Origin: Flavobacterium sp.
GTDB taxonomy: Bacteria > Bacteroidota > Bacteroidia > Flavobacteriales > Flavobacteriaceae
DNA length: 62,523 bases
Assembly (NCBI GenBank): GCA_023251135.1
Contig: JAHEZJ010000018.1
Span: forward strand, 1-62,523
Reading direction: 5' to 3'
The translations under genes and the position numbers were made by a program. Shown piece after piece: positions 43,961 to 51,600 of the stretch. Every line of letters begins with the position of its first letter. Positions within the stretch are counted from its first letter, which is position 1. The notes under the pieces were generated by a model. The model was not told the origin of the DNA. It did no database searches and saw only the letters and a list, made by a program, of their open reading frames with translations.

Positions 43961-44944
43961 ATGAACACAGCATTTATTATCATTTTAGTCCTGGCATTCT
44001 TTATACTGATGTCCTCTTTTTTTACTGTCAAACAACAATCTTCGGTTATTATAGAAAGATTCGGTAAATTTTTGAGTGTCAGAAATTCAGGTTTGCAATT
44101 AAAAATTCCGTTGGTTGATCGCTTGGCGGGACGTGTAAATCTAAAGATTCAACAGTTGGATGTTATCATTGAAACCAAAACGAAAGACAATGTTTTTATC
44201 AAAATGAAAGTTTCGGTTCAGTTTAAAGTTATTCAGGAAAAAGTATATGATGCTTTTTATAAACTGGAATATCCACACGATCAGATTACTGCTTATGTGT
44301 TTGATGTTGTTCGTGCCGAAGTTCCTAAGTTAAAACTGGATGACGTTTTTGAAAGAAAAGATGATATTGCCATTGCGGTAAAAAGAGAATTAAATGAAGC
44401 AATGACTACTTATGGTTATGACATTATCAACACTTTGGTAACGGATATTGATCCGGACATTCAGGTAAAAAATGCTATGAACAGAATTAACGCAGCTGAT
44501 AGAGAAAAAACTGCTGCCGAGTTTGAAGCAGAAAGTTCCAGAATCAGAATTGTTGCTAAAGCAAAAGCCGAAGCAGAAAGTAAACGTTTACAAGGTCAGG
44601 GTATTGCAGATCAGCGTCGTGAAATTGCCAGAGGTCTTGTAGAAAGTGTTGAAGTTTTGAACAATGTTGGAATTAATTCTCAGGAAGCTTCTGCCCTAAT
44701 TGTGGTTACACAACATTATGATACACTACAAGCGATTGGCGCCGATGCCAACTCCAACTTAATCTTGTTACCAAACTCTCCACAAGCCGGCAGTGATATG
44801 CTGAACAATATGGTTGCTTCTTTCACGGCATCTAACCAAGTTGGTGAAATGATGAAGAAAAACAATAAGAAAATTGTAAAACCAAAACCAATCGAACCAC
44901 AACAATCTGGTTACGAAGATGATATTCAACCGGAAGTAAAATAA
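43961..44944 (+). CDS. SPFH/Band 7 (stomatin-like) membrane protein
   Basis: This 327-residue protein has an N-terminal membrane anchor (FIIILVLAFFILMSSFFTV). The SPFH domain follows: VKQQSSVIIERFGKFLSVRNSGLQLKIPLVDRLAGRV, then the YVFDVVRAEVPKLKLDDVFERKDDIA block, and a helical region rich in Ala/Glu/Lys (AADREKTAAEFEAESSRIRIVAKAKAEAESKRLQGQGIADQRREIARGL) typical of QmcA/stomatin proteins. Such proteins form ring-shaped membrane microdomain scaffolds and often modulate proteases. There is no NfeD partner next to it. A bidirectional terminator follows. Confidence 0.9.
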   Translation: MNTAFIIILVLAFFILMSSFFTVKQQSSVIIERFGKFLSVRNSGLQLKIPLVDRLAGRVNLKIQQLDVIIETKTKDNVFIKMKVSVQFKVIQEKVYDAFYKLEYPHDQITAYVFDVVRAEVPKLKLDDVFERKDDIAIAVKRELNEAMTTYGYDIINTLVTDIDPDIQVKNAMNRINAADREKTAAEFEAESSRIRIVAKAKAEAESKRLQGQGIADQRREIARGLVESVEVLNNVGINSQEASALIVVTQHYDTLQAIGADANSNLILLPNSPQAGSDMLNNMVASFTASNQVGEMMKKNNKKIVKPKPIEPQQSGYEDDIQPEVK

Positions 44945-44961
44945 CTAAATTATACTATATT

Positions 44962-44990
44962 AAAAAAGAGGCTCATTTGCCTCTTTTTTT
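44962..44990. terminator. Bidirectional terminator between the SPFH gene and the DUF6327-like gene
   Basis: AAAAAAGAGGC (44962-44972)/GCCTCTTTTTTT (44979-44990). The hairpin overlaps the last codons of the convergent minus-strand gene (stop at 44973-44975). Confidence 0.85.
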
Positions 44991-45227
44991 CTTTATAAAC
45001 CAATTGATAATATAGGGTAAAATTGATTGTAAAATTTGTGGATAAGAACTGAACAGGTATTCTTTATAAGAAGAAAAAACTCCGTTCACTATACTTTGAG
45101 GTGTTATAGACTCTTTCGTTTTTTGAAAACTCAATACCATTTTTTGATAATTGATCTCTTTTTCCAGTTTCAGAATTTCTAAATCTCTTTCGATTTCCGC
45201 ATATGATGAGTATTTTTTTGTCTCCAT
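44973..45227 (-). CDS. DUF6327-like small protein
   Basis: This 84-residue protein opens with METKKYSSYAEIERDLEILKLEKEINYQKMVLSF, a charged coiled-coil start that I recall as typical of DUF6327 family members. It ends in a hydrophobic, probably membrane-attached helix (YPQILQSILPYIINWFIKKKRGK). It starts 2 nt after the stop of the holin-like gene, so the two form an operon. The trio with the YtxH gene is a recurring flavobacterial cluster thought to be envelope- or stress-related. Function unknown. Confidence 0.75.
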   Translation of the reverse strand: METKKYSSYAEIERDLEILKLEKEINYQKMVLSFQKTKESITPQSIVNGVFSSYKEYLFSSYPQILQSILPYIINWFIKKKRGK

Positions 45228-45229
45228 AA

Positions 45230-45580
45230 TTAATCATTAAAAAATATTTCTGAAAATTTTTCCAAAATTGGTCCTTCTACAAACTTATCTTTTACAAAGA
45301 AAAGCAGTATAGTAGCCACAAGGTACAGCCCACCTACCGCTAGAAATCCTAAAGCATAACTTCCGAACAGATTACTAAAAGCGAAAGCTGCCGCAACAGA
45401 TCCAAAAAGTAATACCATTCCAACACATAGTAAGATCAAAGTAAATTTAAAAATTAAGGTGGTCGACTTCATTGCAACCTTAAAACCCCAAAGTTTATAG
45501 TAGGCCAAATGACTATCGAGATAAATTTTAGCCTGATCCTGAATGTTTTCAGTATTTTCTTTTAATTCTTCAAAAGCCAT
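45230..45580 (-). CDS. Phage-holin-family/Actinobacterial-holin-X-like membrane protein
   Basis: The likely start is MAFEELKENTENIQDQAKIY (45580), giving about 116 residues; an in-frame ATG at 45619 adds a hydrophobic 13-residue extension that is atypical. An amphipathic N-terminal helix (LKENTENIQDQAKIYLDSHLAYYKLWGFKVAMKST) precedes two membrane helices (LIFKFTLILLCVGMVLLFGSVAAAFAFSNLFG; YALGFLAVGGLYLVATILLFFV). This is the plan of the small membrane proteins labelled phage holin family III in Bacteroidota, although there is no phage context here. Cotranscribed with the DUF6327-like gene. Confidence 0.78.
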   Translation of the reverse strand: MAFEELKENTENIQDQAKIYLDSHLAYYKLWGFKVAMKSTTLIFKFTLILLCVGMVLLFGSVAAAFAFSNLFGSYALGFLAVGGLYLVATILLFFVKDKFVEGPILEKFSEIFFND

Positions 45581-45708
45581 AATTGTAATTTTAATTAAAA
45601 AAAGAAGCACAAAACTCATGATTTAAAAATTGCAATTTGATTATTCTAAAGAATAAAATAACCAAAACAATCAATAAAATCATACTAAGCTTTGTGCTTC
45701 CTGGATTA

Positions 45709-46035
45709 TTATTTCTGAAGTTTAGCGTTGTGTGCTTTTAAATCAGCCAGTTTAGCTTCTAAAAAACTAATTACTTCTTCTGTTTTATAACTCATATTTG
45801 AAAGTAATTCACCATAGGTTCCATCTAAATTTTCTTTTGCATGCGAAAATTTATCACGCAATACCTCAGAACTTGCAGAAAGTGAATCTTTCAAATTATG
45901 CGCTGCATCATCTAAACCTTCTTTAAGTTTAGCACGGGTTTTAGATCCTTTGTCGGGAGCAAATAAAATTCCAATCGCTGCACCAGCGGCCGCAGCACCT
46001 AAAATTGCTGCTACAGTATTTAAGTTCTTTGACAT
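45709..46035 (-). CDS. YtxH domain protein (general stress type)
   Basis: This 108-residue protein has the YtxH signature at the N-terminus: a Gly/Ala-rich membrane helix followed by a small basic motif (VAAILGAAAAGAAIGILFAPDKGSKTRAKLKEGLDDAA). An amphipathic helix follows (LKDSLSASSEVLRDKFSHAKENLD), then a C-terminal coiled coil (SFLEAKLADLKAHNAKLQK). It lies 128 nt upstream of the holin-like gene on the same strand and is probably the first gene of the stress-type cluster. No canonical TANNTTTG promoter is seen upstream, so an alternative sigma factor is possible. Confidence 0.85.
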   Translation of the reverse strand: MSKNLNTVAAILGAAAAGAAIGILFAPDKGSKTRAKLKEGLDDAAHNLKDSLSASSEVLRDKFSHAKENLDGTYGELLSNMSYKTEEVISFLEAKLADLKAHNAKLQK

Positions 46036-46125
46036 AATATTTCGTTTAAATGATTAATAAAGGTACTCTTTTTTTAATTTATAAAATACTGACTTGAGGT
46101 TATTTAATAAAAGTTAACACTAAAT

Positions 46126-46605
46126 TTAATACACATAAGCTACAGCTTCATACTTTCCATCTGCTTTTTCAACAATGCTCACAAACGGATATCCACTTGA
46201 AGCTAGCTTTGTTTTGACTCTCATTGCAGTTTGATTTTTATTGGCGATTGGTGATTCTCCTTTTGTCTTTGTTGAGACACCGGTAAAATTAGCTACCTGT
46301 TTCAAACCAACTGTCTTTTCCTGAGGTAAAACGGTAACCAATTTGTAATCTGATTTAGAATCTACTACCACTTTATCAGATACTTTTTTTGATTCTTTTG
46401 TTTGTTTATTGGTTAACTGTGAAACAGCATACTTGCTAATTTTATGTTCTTCTGAACTTCCGTTGAATGCATAATAAATTAAATCATTTTCCTGTTTGAT
46501 AAAATTAACATCCAGTTGTTCACCATTGTGTTTTGTAATTTGATGGGTCTGCCCTATTGCAATATTTGCAAATAAAAACGATAGTGTAATAATGATATTT
46601 TTCAT
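46126..46605 (-). CDS. Exported protein, function unknown
   Basis: This 159-residue protein has a signal peptide (MKNIIITLSFLFANIAIGQ). The mature start (QITKHNGEQLDVNFIKQENDLIYYAFNGSSEEHKISKYAVSQL) resembles the small beta-barrel-like segments in Bacteroidota exported proteins where a DNA-like NGExxxxxV turn precedes a strand. The C-terminus (AMRVKTKLASSGYPFVSIVEKADGKYEAVAYVY) resembles a small stress-response fold. I cannot name the family. It stands 90 nt upstream of ytxH and is preceded by 1.25 kb of non-coding DNA. Confidence 0.7.
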   Translation of the reverse strand: MKNIIITLSFLFANIAIGQTHQITKHNGEQLDVNFIKQENDLIYYAFNGSSEEHKISKYAVSQLTNKQTKESKKVSDKVVVDSKSDYKLVTVLPQEKTVGLKQVANFTGVSTKTKGESPIANKNQTAMRVKTKLASSGYPFVSIVEKADGKYEAVAYVY

Positions 46606-46929
46606 AAGTAGATAAACTTTAAATTCTTAAATTTTTGCAGTCAAAAAATGAAGATCAAAATTTGAAACTATCAGTAAAAATAATTCCATGTTATTTACCA
46701 TTATGACATCACTTTGAAAAAATACTGATACACTGATGTATTATCAAAATCAAGTCACAATAAAAATTTGAATATAAAATAACTGATACGAATTCGTGTT
46801 TAGAATTAAAACTAAAATAAAAAATGATTCATTTTTAAACTTTAGCCCAACTCAATTTCGATTCCTAACTATGATTTCAAATTATAGAAAAAAACTTCTT
46901 CTATTTGACATTTGCATAAAAATACGAAC
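46606..46929. other. AT-rich non-coding stretch before the tandem repeat
   Basis: No gene is visible. The last roughly 40 bases (near TACGAACTTTATAAACAA) resemble the end of a repeat unit, so a fourth, badly degraded unit may be present. Confidence 0.4.
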
Positions 46930-47775
46930 TTTATAAACAATTGCGTGTTAATAACCCGTTAAACTGAGAAAAATAAGGTCGAAAATTAAAATAAAGACCC
47001 AAAATCAACGATTATTCAATAAATGAGTTAAGAGATGGAAGAAATAAAAAAACGGCTTACAACTAAATTATGAAAGCGGTTTTTAATATAAATAATCTAT
47101 AATTTCTTAAAATATAATAGTTTTTACAAATAATAAATTAAATAATCAAAAAATACAATTCTAATAACTAAAATTGATTCTGAAATTCATAGGTCCATAT
47201 CTCGAAAAAATCTACAATTGGATCAAAATTTTGGTCTGAATATACAAAACGAATGTATCTGCCAATTTTATAAACAAACTGTTGTTAATAAGGTCAAAAC
47301 TACGCTAGAATAAAGGCTAAAATTAAAATAAAGCCTAATTTTTAACTATTTTTCAAAAGATGATTAATGAGTCGGCAGAATTAAATTTTTAGCTTAAATC
47401 TAATTTATGAAGGTCATTTTTTAAATAAAATATCTATTATTTTTTACAAAACAATAGATTATATAAATAATAAATAAAATACTTAGTTTTAAAAATAACA
47501 ATAGCTAAAACTAATAATAAATTCAGCAGAATTTATTTTCACTGAAAATCTGAAATTGGATTCAAATTTTGGCTCCAATTTTACAAAACTGATCGAATTC
47601 TTAGCTTTACAAACAATCTGTTGTCGATAAGAGTAAAATCAAACCAAAAAAAAGGTCAAATTTAAAATAAAGCTTAATTTTTAACTATTTTTCAAAAGAT
47701 GATTAATGAGTAGGAAGAATTAAATTTTTAGCTTAAATCTAATTTATGAAGGCCATTTCTAATCTCTAAAAATTA
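46930..47775. repeat. Tandem repeat of about 338 bp, two full units and a partial third
   Basis: TTTATAAACAA or TTTACAAACAA begins units at 46930, 47267 and 47606. Units 2 and 3 share a near-identical core of about 90 bp (TTTTTAACTATTTTTCAAAA, then GATGATTAATGAGT, AGAATTAAATTTTTAGCTTA, AATTTATGAAGG). Unit 1 is more diverged. The shared reading frames carry stops, so the repeat is non-coding. The function is unknown. Confidence 0.75.
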
Positions 47776-47807
47776 TACTTTTTTCAATATCAATAGAAAA
47801 TCTAAAT

Positions 47808-47840
47808 AATAAAAAAAGCGCTTATAAAAAGCGCTTTCAA
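47808..47840 (-). terminator. glnS terminator
   Basis: AAAGCGCTT (47815-47823)/AAGCGCTTT (47829-47837); the minus strand continues in T7. It lies 18 nt after the glnS stop. Confidence 0.85.
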
Positions 47841-47855
47841 TAGATTGTAATTATA

Positions 47856-49973
47856 TTATTTCTTAATCATCTCGGTAAGAATTTCAATTTCTCTCTCCGA
47901 AGCATTTTTCGGTGGATTTGAATGTAATTTTAAAATTTCTTCCTCAAACTGATTTCTCAAACTTTCATTTTCTAAATCTCTTAAATTTAAAAGTGCTTTA
48001 GATCTCACATAAGTCGATTCGCTACGAAGTGACATGGTGTATAATTTTTTAATATCCTCTTCTTCAAAATCAGCAGATTTCAGACTTGAATATTTCAAAA
48101 TAAACTGAGCAAACAACAGTGAACCCTTATTATTGTTGATATTCTTCTTTAAAGAATTTTGCAATAAAGAAAAACTAGAAACATTTTTGATGCTCTCCCC
48201 TATTGCACTTTCAATCGCAATACGCTCAGCTTTAGTCTCAACTTTAAAATATTTATTAATATCTTTCAAAGAATTATTGATACTGTTTTCTTCTTTTTTA
48301 CCCTTTTCTTCCCAGGCATCTTTTAGTCCAACTGTTTTGTTAAACACTAGTTTTGAAGGAGTTGAATCTTTATCAACAGTAAAATAACCCAAACGCTGAA
48401 ACTGAAATTTATCTTCATTTTGAGCTGTTGCCAGGCTTGGTTCAACAAATCCTGTAATAGTTTCTAATGAATTTGGATTGACAAAATCTAAGAAATTTTT
48501 CTCTTTATAACTGTCCGGAGCTTCGTCTGTAAACAAACGATCGTACATGCGAACTTCGGCTTGAACAGCATGCTGAATAGAAACCCAATGTAAAGTTCCT
48601 GATACTTTTCGCTGACTTGCTTCGGTACCACTTCCGCTTAAAGAATCGGTATCATAAGTTACATGAATTTCAGTAATATTTCCATCAGCATCTTTTATAA
48701 CACTTTCTCCTTTAATGATATAAGCATTTTTAAGACGTACTTCTTTACCTAAAGTCAAACGGAAAAATTTAGCCGGAGCTTCTTCTAAAAAGTCTTCTCT
48801 TTCGATATATAATTCTCTTGAAAAAGGTACTTTTCTGAAACCGGCACTCTCATCTTCCTGATTGTTCTCGGCTTCTAACCACTCTTCTTTTCCTTCAGGA
48901 TAATTCGTAATTACCAATTTTACAGGGTCTAAAACCGCCATAACACGAGGTGCAATCTTGTTTAAATCTTCACGAATACAGAACTCTAAAACAGATACAC
49001 TAATCAAGTTATCACGTTTTGCTATACCAATTGTATTAGCAAAATTACGTAATGAGGCAGCCGTATAACCACGTCTTCTTAATCCCGAAATGGTTGACAT
49101 TCTCGGATCATCCCAACCGTTAACATGCTTTTCCTTAACCAGTTGCTGTAATTTTCTTTTACTTACAACCGTATGTGATAAATTACGTCTTGCAAATTCT
49201 CTTTGCTTCGGACGTAGTTTATTTTCTTCTAAAATCTGATCTAAAAACCAGTCGTATAATTCACGATGTGGCAAGAATTCAAGTGTGCAAAATGAGTGAG
49301 AAATACCTTCTAAATAATCACTTTGTCCATGAGCCCAATCGTACATTGGATAAATTTTCCAACCATCACCAGTTCTGTGGTGATGTTTGTGCAAAATTCT
49401 GTACATGATCGGATCACGCATGAGCATATTGGTCGATTTCATGTCAATTTTAGCACGAAGTATGTGTGTACCAGCCTCAAATTCACCGTTTTTCATTCTT
49501 TCAAACAAATCCAGGTTCTCTTCAACCGAACGGTTTCTATATGGGCTATCCGTTCCTGTAGTAGACGGAGTTCCTTTTTGAATAGCCATATCTTCTGAAG
49601 ACTGGCTGTCTACATAGGCTTTATCTTTTTTAATCAATAAAACAGCCCAATCGTATAGTTGCTGAAAATAATCTGAAGCATAACGTTCTTCTGACCAGGT
49701 ATATCCTAACCACTCCACATCTTTTTTAATAGCATCAACAAACTCCTGCTCTTCTTTCTCCGGATTTGTATCGTCAAAACGTAAATTTACAGGTGACTGA
49801 TAATCAATTCCCAAACCAAAATTTAATGCAATAGAACTAGCATGTCCAATGTGCAAATAACCGTTTGGTTCTGGTGGAAAACGAAAATGAAGTTTAGTTT
49901 TAGAAAGACCTGATTTTAAATCTTCTTCTATGATTTGTTCAATAAAATTGAGTGATTTCTCTTCTGATGCCAT
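47856..49973 (-). CDS. glnS: Glutaminyl-tRNA synthetase with C-terminal extension
   Basis: This 705-residue enzyme charges tRNA-Gln. The HIGH motif is FRFPPEPNGYLHIGHASSIALNFG, the KMSKS-like loop is VVSKRKLQQLVKEKHVNGWDDPRM, and the DDTNPEKEEQEFVDAIKKDVEWLGY block is typical of GlnRS. The core ends near residue 560. The remaining roughly 145 residues (KYFKVETKAERIAIESAIGE ... ILTEMIKK) are helical with HEAT-like pieces (SESTYVRSKALLNLRDLENES). Similar Bacteroidota proteins are often named GlnRS/YqeY fusions, but the usual YqeY sequence is not evident here. A TATCTTTG element lies 20 nt upstream of the ATG. Confidence 0.95.
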   Translation of the reverse strand: MASEEKSLNFIEQIIEEDLKSGLSKTKLHFRFPPEPNGYLHIGHASSIALNFGLGIDYQSPVNLRFDDTNPEKEEQEFVDAIKKDVEWLGYTWSEERYASDYFQQLYDWAVLLIKKDKAYVDSQSSEDMAIQKGTPSTTGTDSPYRNRSVEENLDLFERMKNGEFEAGTHILRAKIDMKSTNMLMRDPIMYRILHKHHHRTGDGWKIYPMYDWAHGQSDYLEGISHSFCTLEFLPHRELYDWFLDQILEENKLRPKQREFARRNLSHTVVSKRKLQQLVKEKHVNGWDDPRMSTISGLRRRGYTAASLRNFANTIGIAKRDNLISVSVLEFCIREDLNKIAPRVMAVLDPVKLVITNYPEGKEEWLEAENNQEDESAGFRKVPFSRELYIEREDFLEEAPAKFFRLTLGKEVRLKNAYIIKGESVIKDADGNITEIHVTYDTDSLSGSGTEASQRKVSGTLHWVSIQHAVQAEVRMYDRLFTDEAPDSYKEKNFLDFVNPNSLETITGFVEPSLATAQNEDKFQFQRLGYFTVDKDSTPSKLVFNKTVGLKDAWEEKGKKEENSINNSLKDINKYFKVETKAERIAIESAIGESIKNVSSFSLLQNSLKKNINNNKGSLLFAQFILKYSSLKSADFEEEDIKKLYTMSLRSESTYVRSKALLNLRDLENESLRNQFEEEILKLHSNPPKNASEREIEILTEMIKK

Positions 49974-49992
49974 TATTTTATAGTAATTTTAG

Positions 49993-50000
49993 CAAAGATA
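49993..50000 (-). promoter_or_regulatory. -7 element of the glnS promoter
   Basis: On the minus strand TATCTTTG, 20 nt before the glnS ATG. No TTG at the expected distance. Confidence 0.5.
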
Positions 50001-50099
50001 AAAAAGTTTACAGTTTTCGGTTTACAGTTTACAGTTTTCTTTAGAAACTTATCAGTAAACGTGCAACTTGGAACATAAAACCTGAAACTAAAGTTAAAA

Positions 50100-50459
50100 A
50101 TGGGAGTTATAAAATTAAAAAACATTCGTACTTTTTCATACCACGGGTGTTTGATTGAAGAAGGAAAAATTGGATCTGATTATACTGTCGATCTAAAAAT
50201 TAAGACCAATTTACAAAAATCAGCAGAAACAGATCATTTATTAGACACTGTTGATTATGTACATTTGAACAAAATTGTAACCGAAGAAATGGCAATTCGA
50301 TCTCATTTATTAGAGCATGTTGCCAAAAGAATCAATATTCGTGTGCTTTCGGAGATAGAAATGATAGAAAAAACGACCGTTTGGGTTTCTAAAATAAATC
50401 CTCCTATTGGTGGTGATGTTGAAACAGTTACTATAAAAATGACGGAAATCAGAAAATAA
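50100..50459 (+). CDS. folB: Dihydroneopterin aldolase
   Basis: This 119-residue enzyme of folate synthesis cleaves 7,8-dihydroneopterin to 6-hydroxymethyl-dihydropterin and glycolaldehyde. Family features: IKLKNIRTFSYHGCLIEEGKIGSDYTVDLKI (substrate-binding YHGxxxEE), LLDTVDYVHLNKIV, SHLLEHVAKRI (the LLE motif with the catalytic-site region), and the C-terminal NPPIGGDVETVTIKM strand. It is divergent from glnS and followed by tRNA-Cys, which has its own promoter. Confidence 0.93.
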   Translation: MGVIKLKNIRTFSYHGCLIEEGKIGSDYTVDLKIKTNLQKSAETDHLLDTVDYVHLNKIVTEEMAIRSHLLEHVAKRINIRVLSEIEMIEKTTVWVSKINPPIGGDVETVTIKMTEIRK

Positions 50460-50507
50460 TTTTTTCTTAAAAAGAACTAATTTTTTAAAATAGTTACTTT
50501 GAAACTT

Positions 50508-50536
50508 TTGAATTTTAAAGATTTTAGTTACTTTTG
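50508..50536 (+). promoter_or_regulatory. tRNA-Cys promoter
   Basis: TTG (50508-50510), 18 nt, TACTTTTG (50529-50536), ending 17 nt before the mature tRNA. Confidence 0.75.
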
Positions 50537-50553
50537 CCATCCGTTCAAGTAAT

Positions 50554-50624
50554 GGCGTCGTGGCCGAGCGGCTAGGCTGGGCTCTGCAAAAGCTCCTACT
50601 CCGGTTCGAATCCGGACGATGCCT
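50554..50624 (+). tRNA. tRNA-Cys (GCA)
   Basis: The acceptor stem is GGCGTCG/CGATGCC with discriminator T73, as in tRNA-Cys. The anticodon stem GGGCT/AGCTC encloses CTGCAAA (anticodon GCA at 50586-50588). The T arm is CCGG-TTCGAAT-CCGG. Length 71; the CCA is not encoded. Confidence 0.97.
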
Positions 50625-50625
50625 C

Positions 50626-50658
50626 AAAAACCTCTAAATTTCTTTAGAGGTTTTTTTT
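50626..50658 (+). terminator. tRNA-Cys terminator
   Basis: AAAAACCTCTAAA (50626-50638)/TTTAGAGGTTTTT followed by T-rich sequence. Confidence 0.9.
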
Positions 50659-50680
50659 ATGCATTAAATTATACACAATC

Positions 50681-50782
50681 TTGTCATTTCGAGGAACGAG
50701 AAATCACACTAGTTAATCGACAAAGATTGTCTACTAAGTTTGCGGAGTTTCTTGTGTGATTTCTCGTTCCTCGAAATGACAA
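50681..50782. repeat. Palindromic element of about 100 bp (MITE/REP-like)
   Basis: A perfect 29-bp inverted repeat: left arm 50681-50709 (begins TTGTCATTTCGAGGAACGAG), right arm 50754-50782 (ends CTCGAAATGACAA), with a 44-bp spacer. I recall TCATTTCGA...GAGAAATC-type palindromes as dispersed elements in flavobacterial genomes. No coding capacity and no target-site duplication that I can confirm. Confidence 0.7.
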
Positions 50783-50815
50783 ACTTTGCGCAAAATAGCG
50801 TTATTAACAATTTGC

Positions 50816-50848
50816 AAACCCGACAGGTTTTAGAAACCTGTCGGGTTT
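50816..50848. repeat. REP-like 15-bp palindrome
   Basis: AAACCCGACAGGTTT (50816-50830)/AAACCTGTCGGGTTT (50834-50848) with a 3-nt loop TAG. It shares the ACCCGACA core with the terminator at 24967. Confidence 0.6.
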
Positions 50849-50851
50849 AAA

Positions 50852-50884
50852 CAAAAAAAAGCCTCTGAATTTCAGAGGCTTTAT
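50852..50884 (-). terminator. Terminator of the rnr-GIN-lysE operon
   Basis: AAGCCTCTGAA (50859-50869)/TTCAGAGGCTT (50871-50881). On the minus strand it is followed by T8. Confidence 0.85.
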
Positions 50885-50908
50885 ATTATATTTTAGAGTT
50901 ATTAACAA

Positions 50909-51586
50909 CTACTTTTCAATCTTCTCAAAAGCGTTTTTAACCATTTCTTTTTCTTTCGGAAACCATCCCTGGATCATTAAAGCTACTCCAAAAACCATTA
51001 AAACAATACTAATTCCTTTCTTTATTTTGAGGATGTTAGTAGGTGTCATTTTTGATTTTAATTGTTTGGCTAATAATATCTTAAGACAGTCCACTAATAA
51101 ATACGTAATGATCACCGAAGTAAAAAAGGTAAACATTCTCGAATTCTGCATTTCTAATTTTGGACCAACAGAAATAATAACCGCTAACCAGAAACCAAGT
51201 ACTCCAATGTTAATAACGTTGAGTAAAAAGCCTTTTACAAATAGACTTCCATAGTTTCTTTTAATAATATCACGATCAATTTCTTCGTCATTAATCTTTT
51301 CTTCTTTCCTTAGTCTAACGAAAGAAATTATACCATAGGCGAGCATAATAATTCCGCCAAAAATAAAAAGGGCAGGTTTATCTTTTAAACTCTGAATCAA
51401 TCTGTAACTTCCTAAATAAGCAATTGCAATAAAGAAAATATCACCTAATACAACACCAAGATCAAAAACTATTGCAGCTCTGAATCCTTTTGTAATACTG
51501 GTTTCCAATAGTATAAAAAATACCGGACCTACCATAAAACTTAAAAAAAGTCCCCATGGCAGTCCAGCCAAAATATCATTTATCAT
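50909..51586 (-). CDS. LysE-family translocator
   Basis: This 225-residue membrane protein has about six helices. The start MINDILAGLPWGLFLSFMVGPVFFILLETSITKGFRAAIVFDLGVVLGD carries the LysE/RhtB signature (GP..F....S...G...G.....G...GD). Family members export amino acids or related small molecules; the substrate here is not deducible. It is the last gene of a likely operon, 14 nt after the GIN-domain gene, and a terminator follows the stop. A loop with RKEEKINDEEIDRDIIKR is cytoplasmic and charged. Confidence 0.88.
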   Translation of the reverse strand: MINDILAGLPWGLFLSFMVGPVFFILLETSITKGFRAAIVFDLGVVLGDIFFIAIAYLGSYRLIQSLKDKPALFIFGGIIMLAYGIISFVRLRKEEKINDEEIDRDIIKRNYGSLFVKGFLLNVINIGVLGFWLAVIISVGPKLEMQNSRMFTFFTSVIITYLLVDCLKILLAKQLKSKMTPTNILKIKKGISIVLMVFGVALMIQGWFPKEKEMVKNAFEKIEK

Positions 51587-51600
51587 TCAAATACAATTTC

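Noticed and set aside
45230-45580. Prophage, suggested by the holin-family gene
   Set aside because: No lysozyme, integrase or structural phage genes nearby; the neighbours are YtxH and DUF6327-like stress genes.
46930-47775. Possible CRISPR or insertion sequence in the 1.25-kb gap
   Set aside because: Units of about 338 bp with no spacer pattern, no terminal inverted repeats and no transposase frame.
50310-50627. 105-codon minus-strand frame starting MRHRPDSNRSRSF
   Set aside because: The first part is the antisense of tRNA-Cys, a well-known false call, and the rest is antisense to folB.
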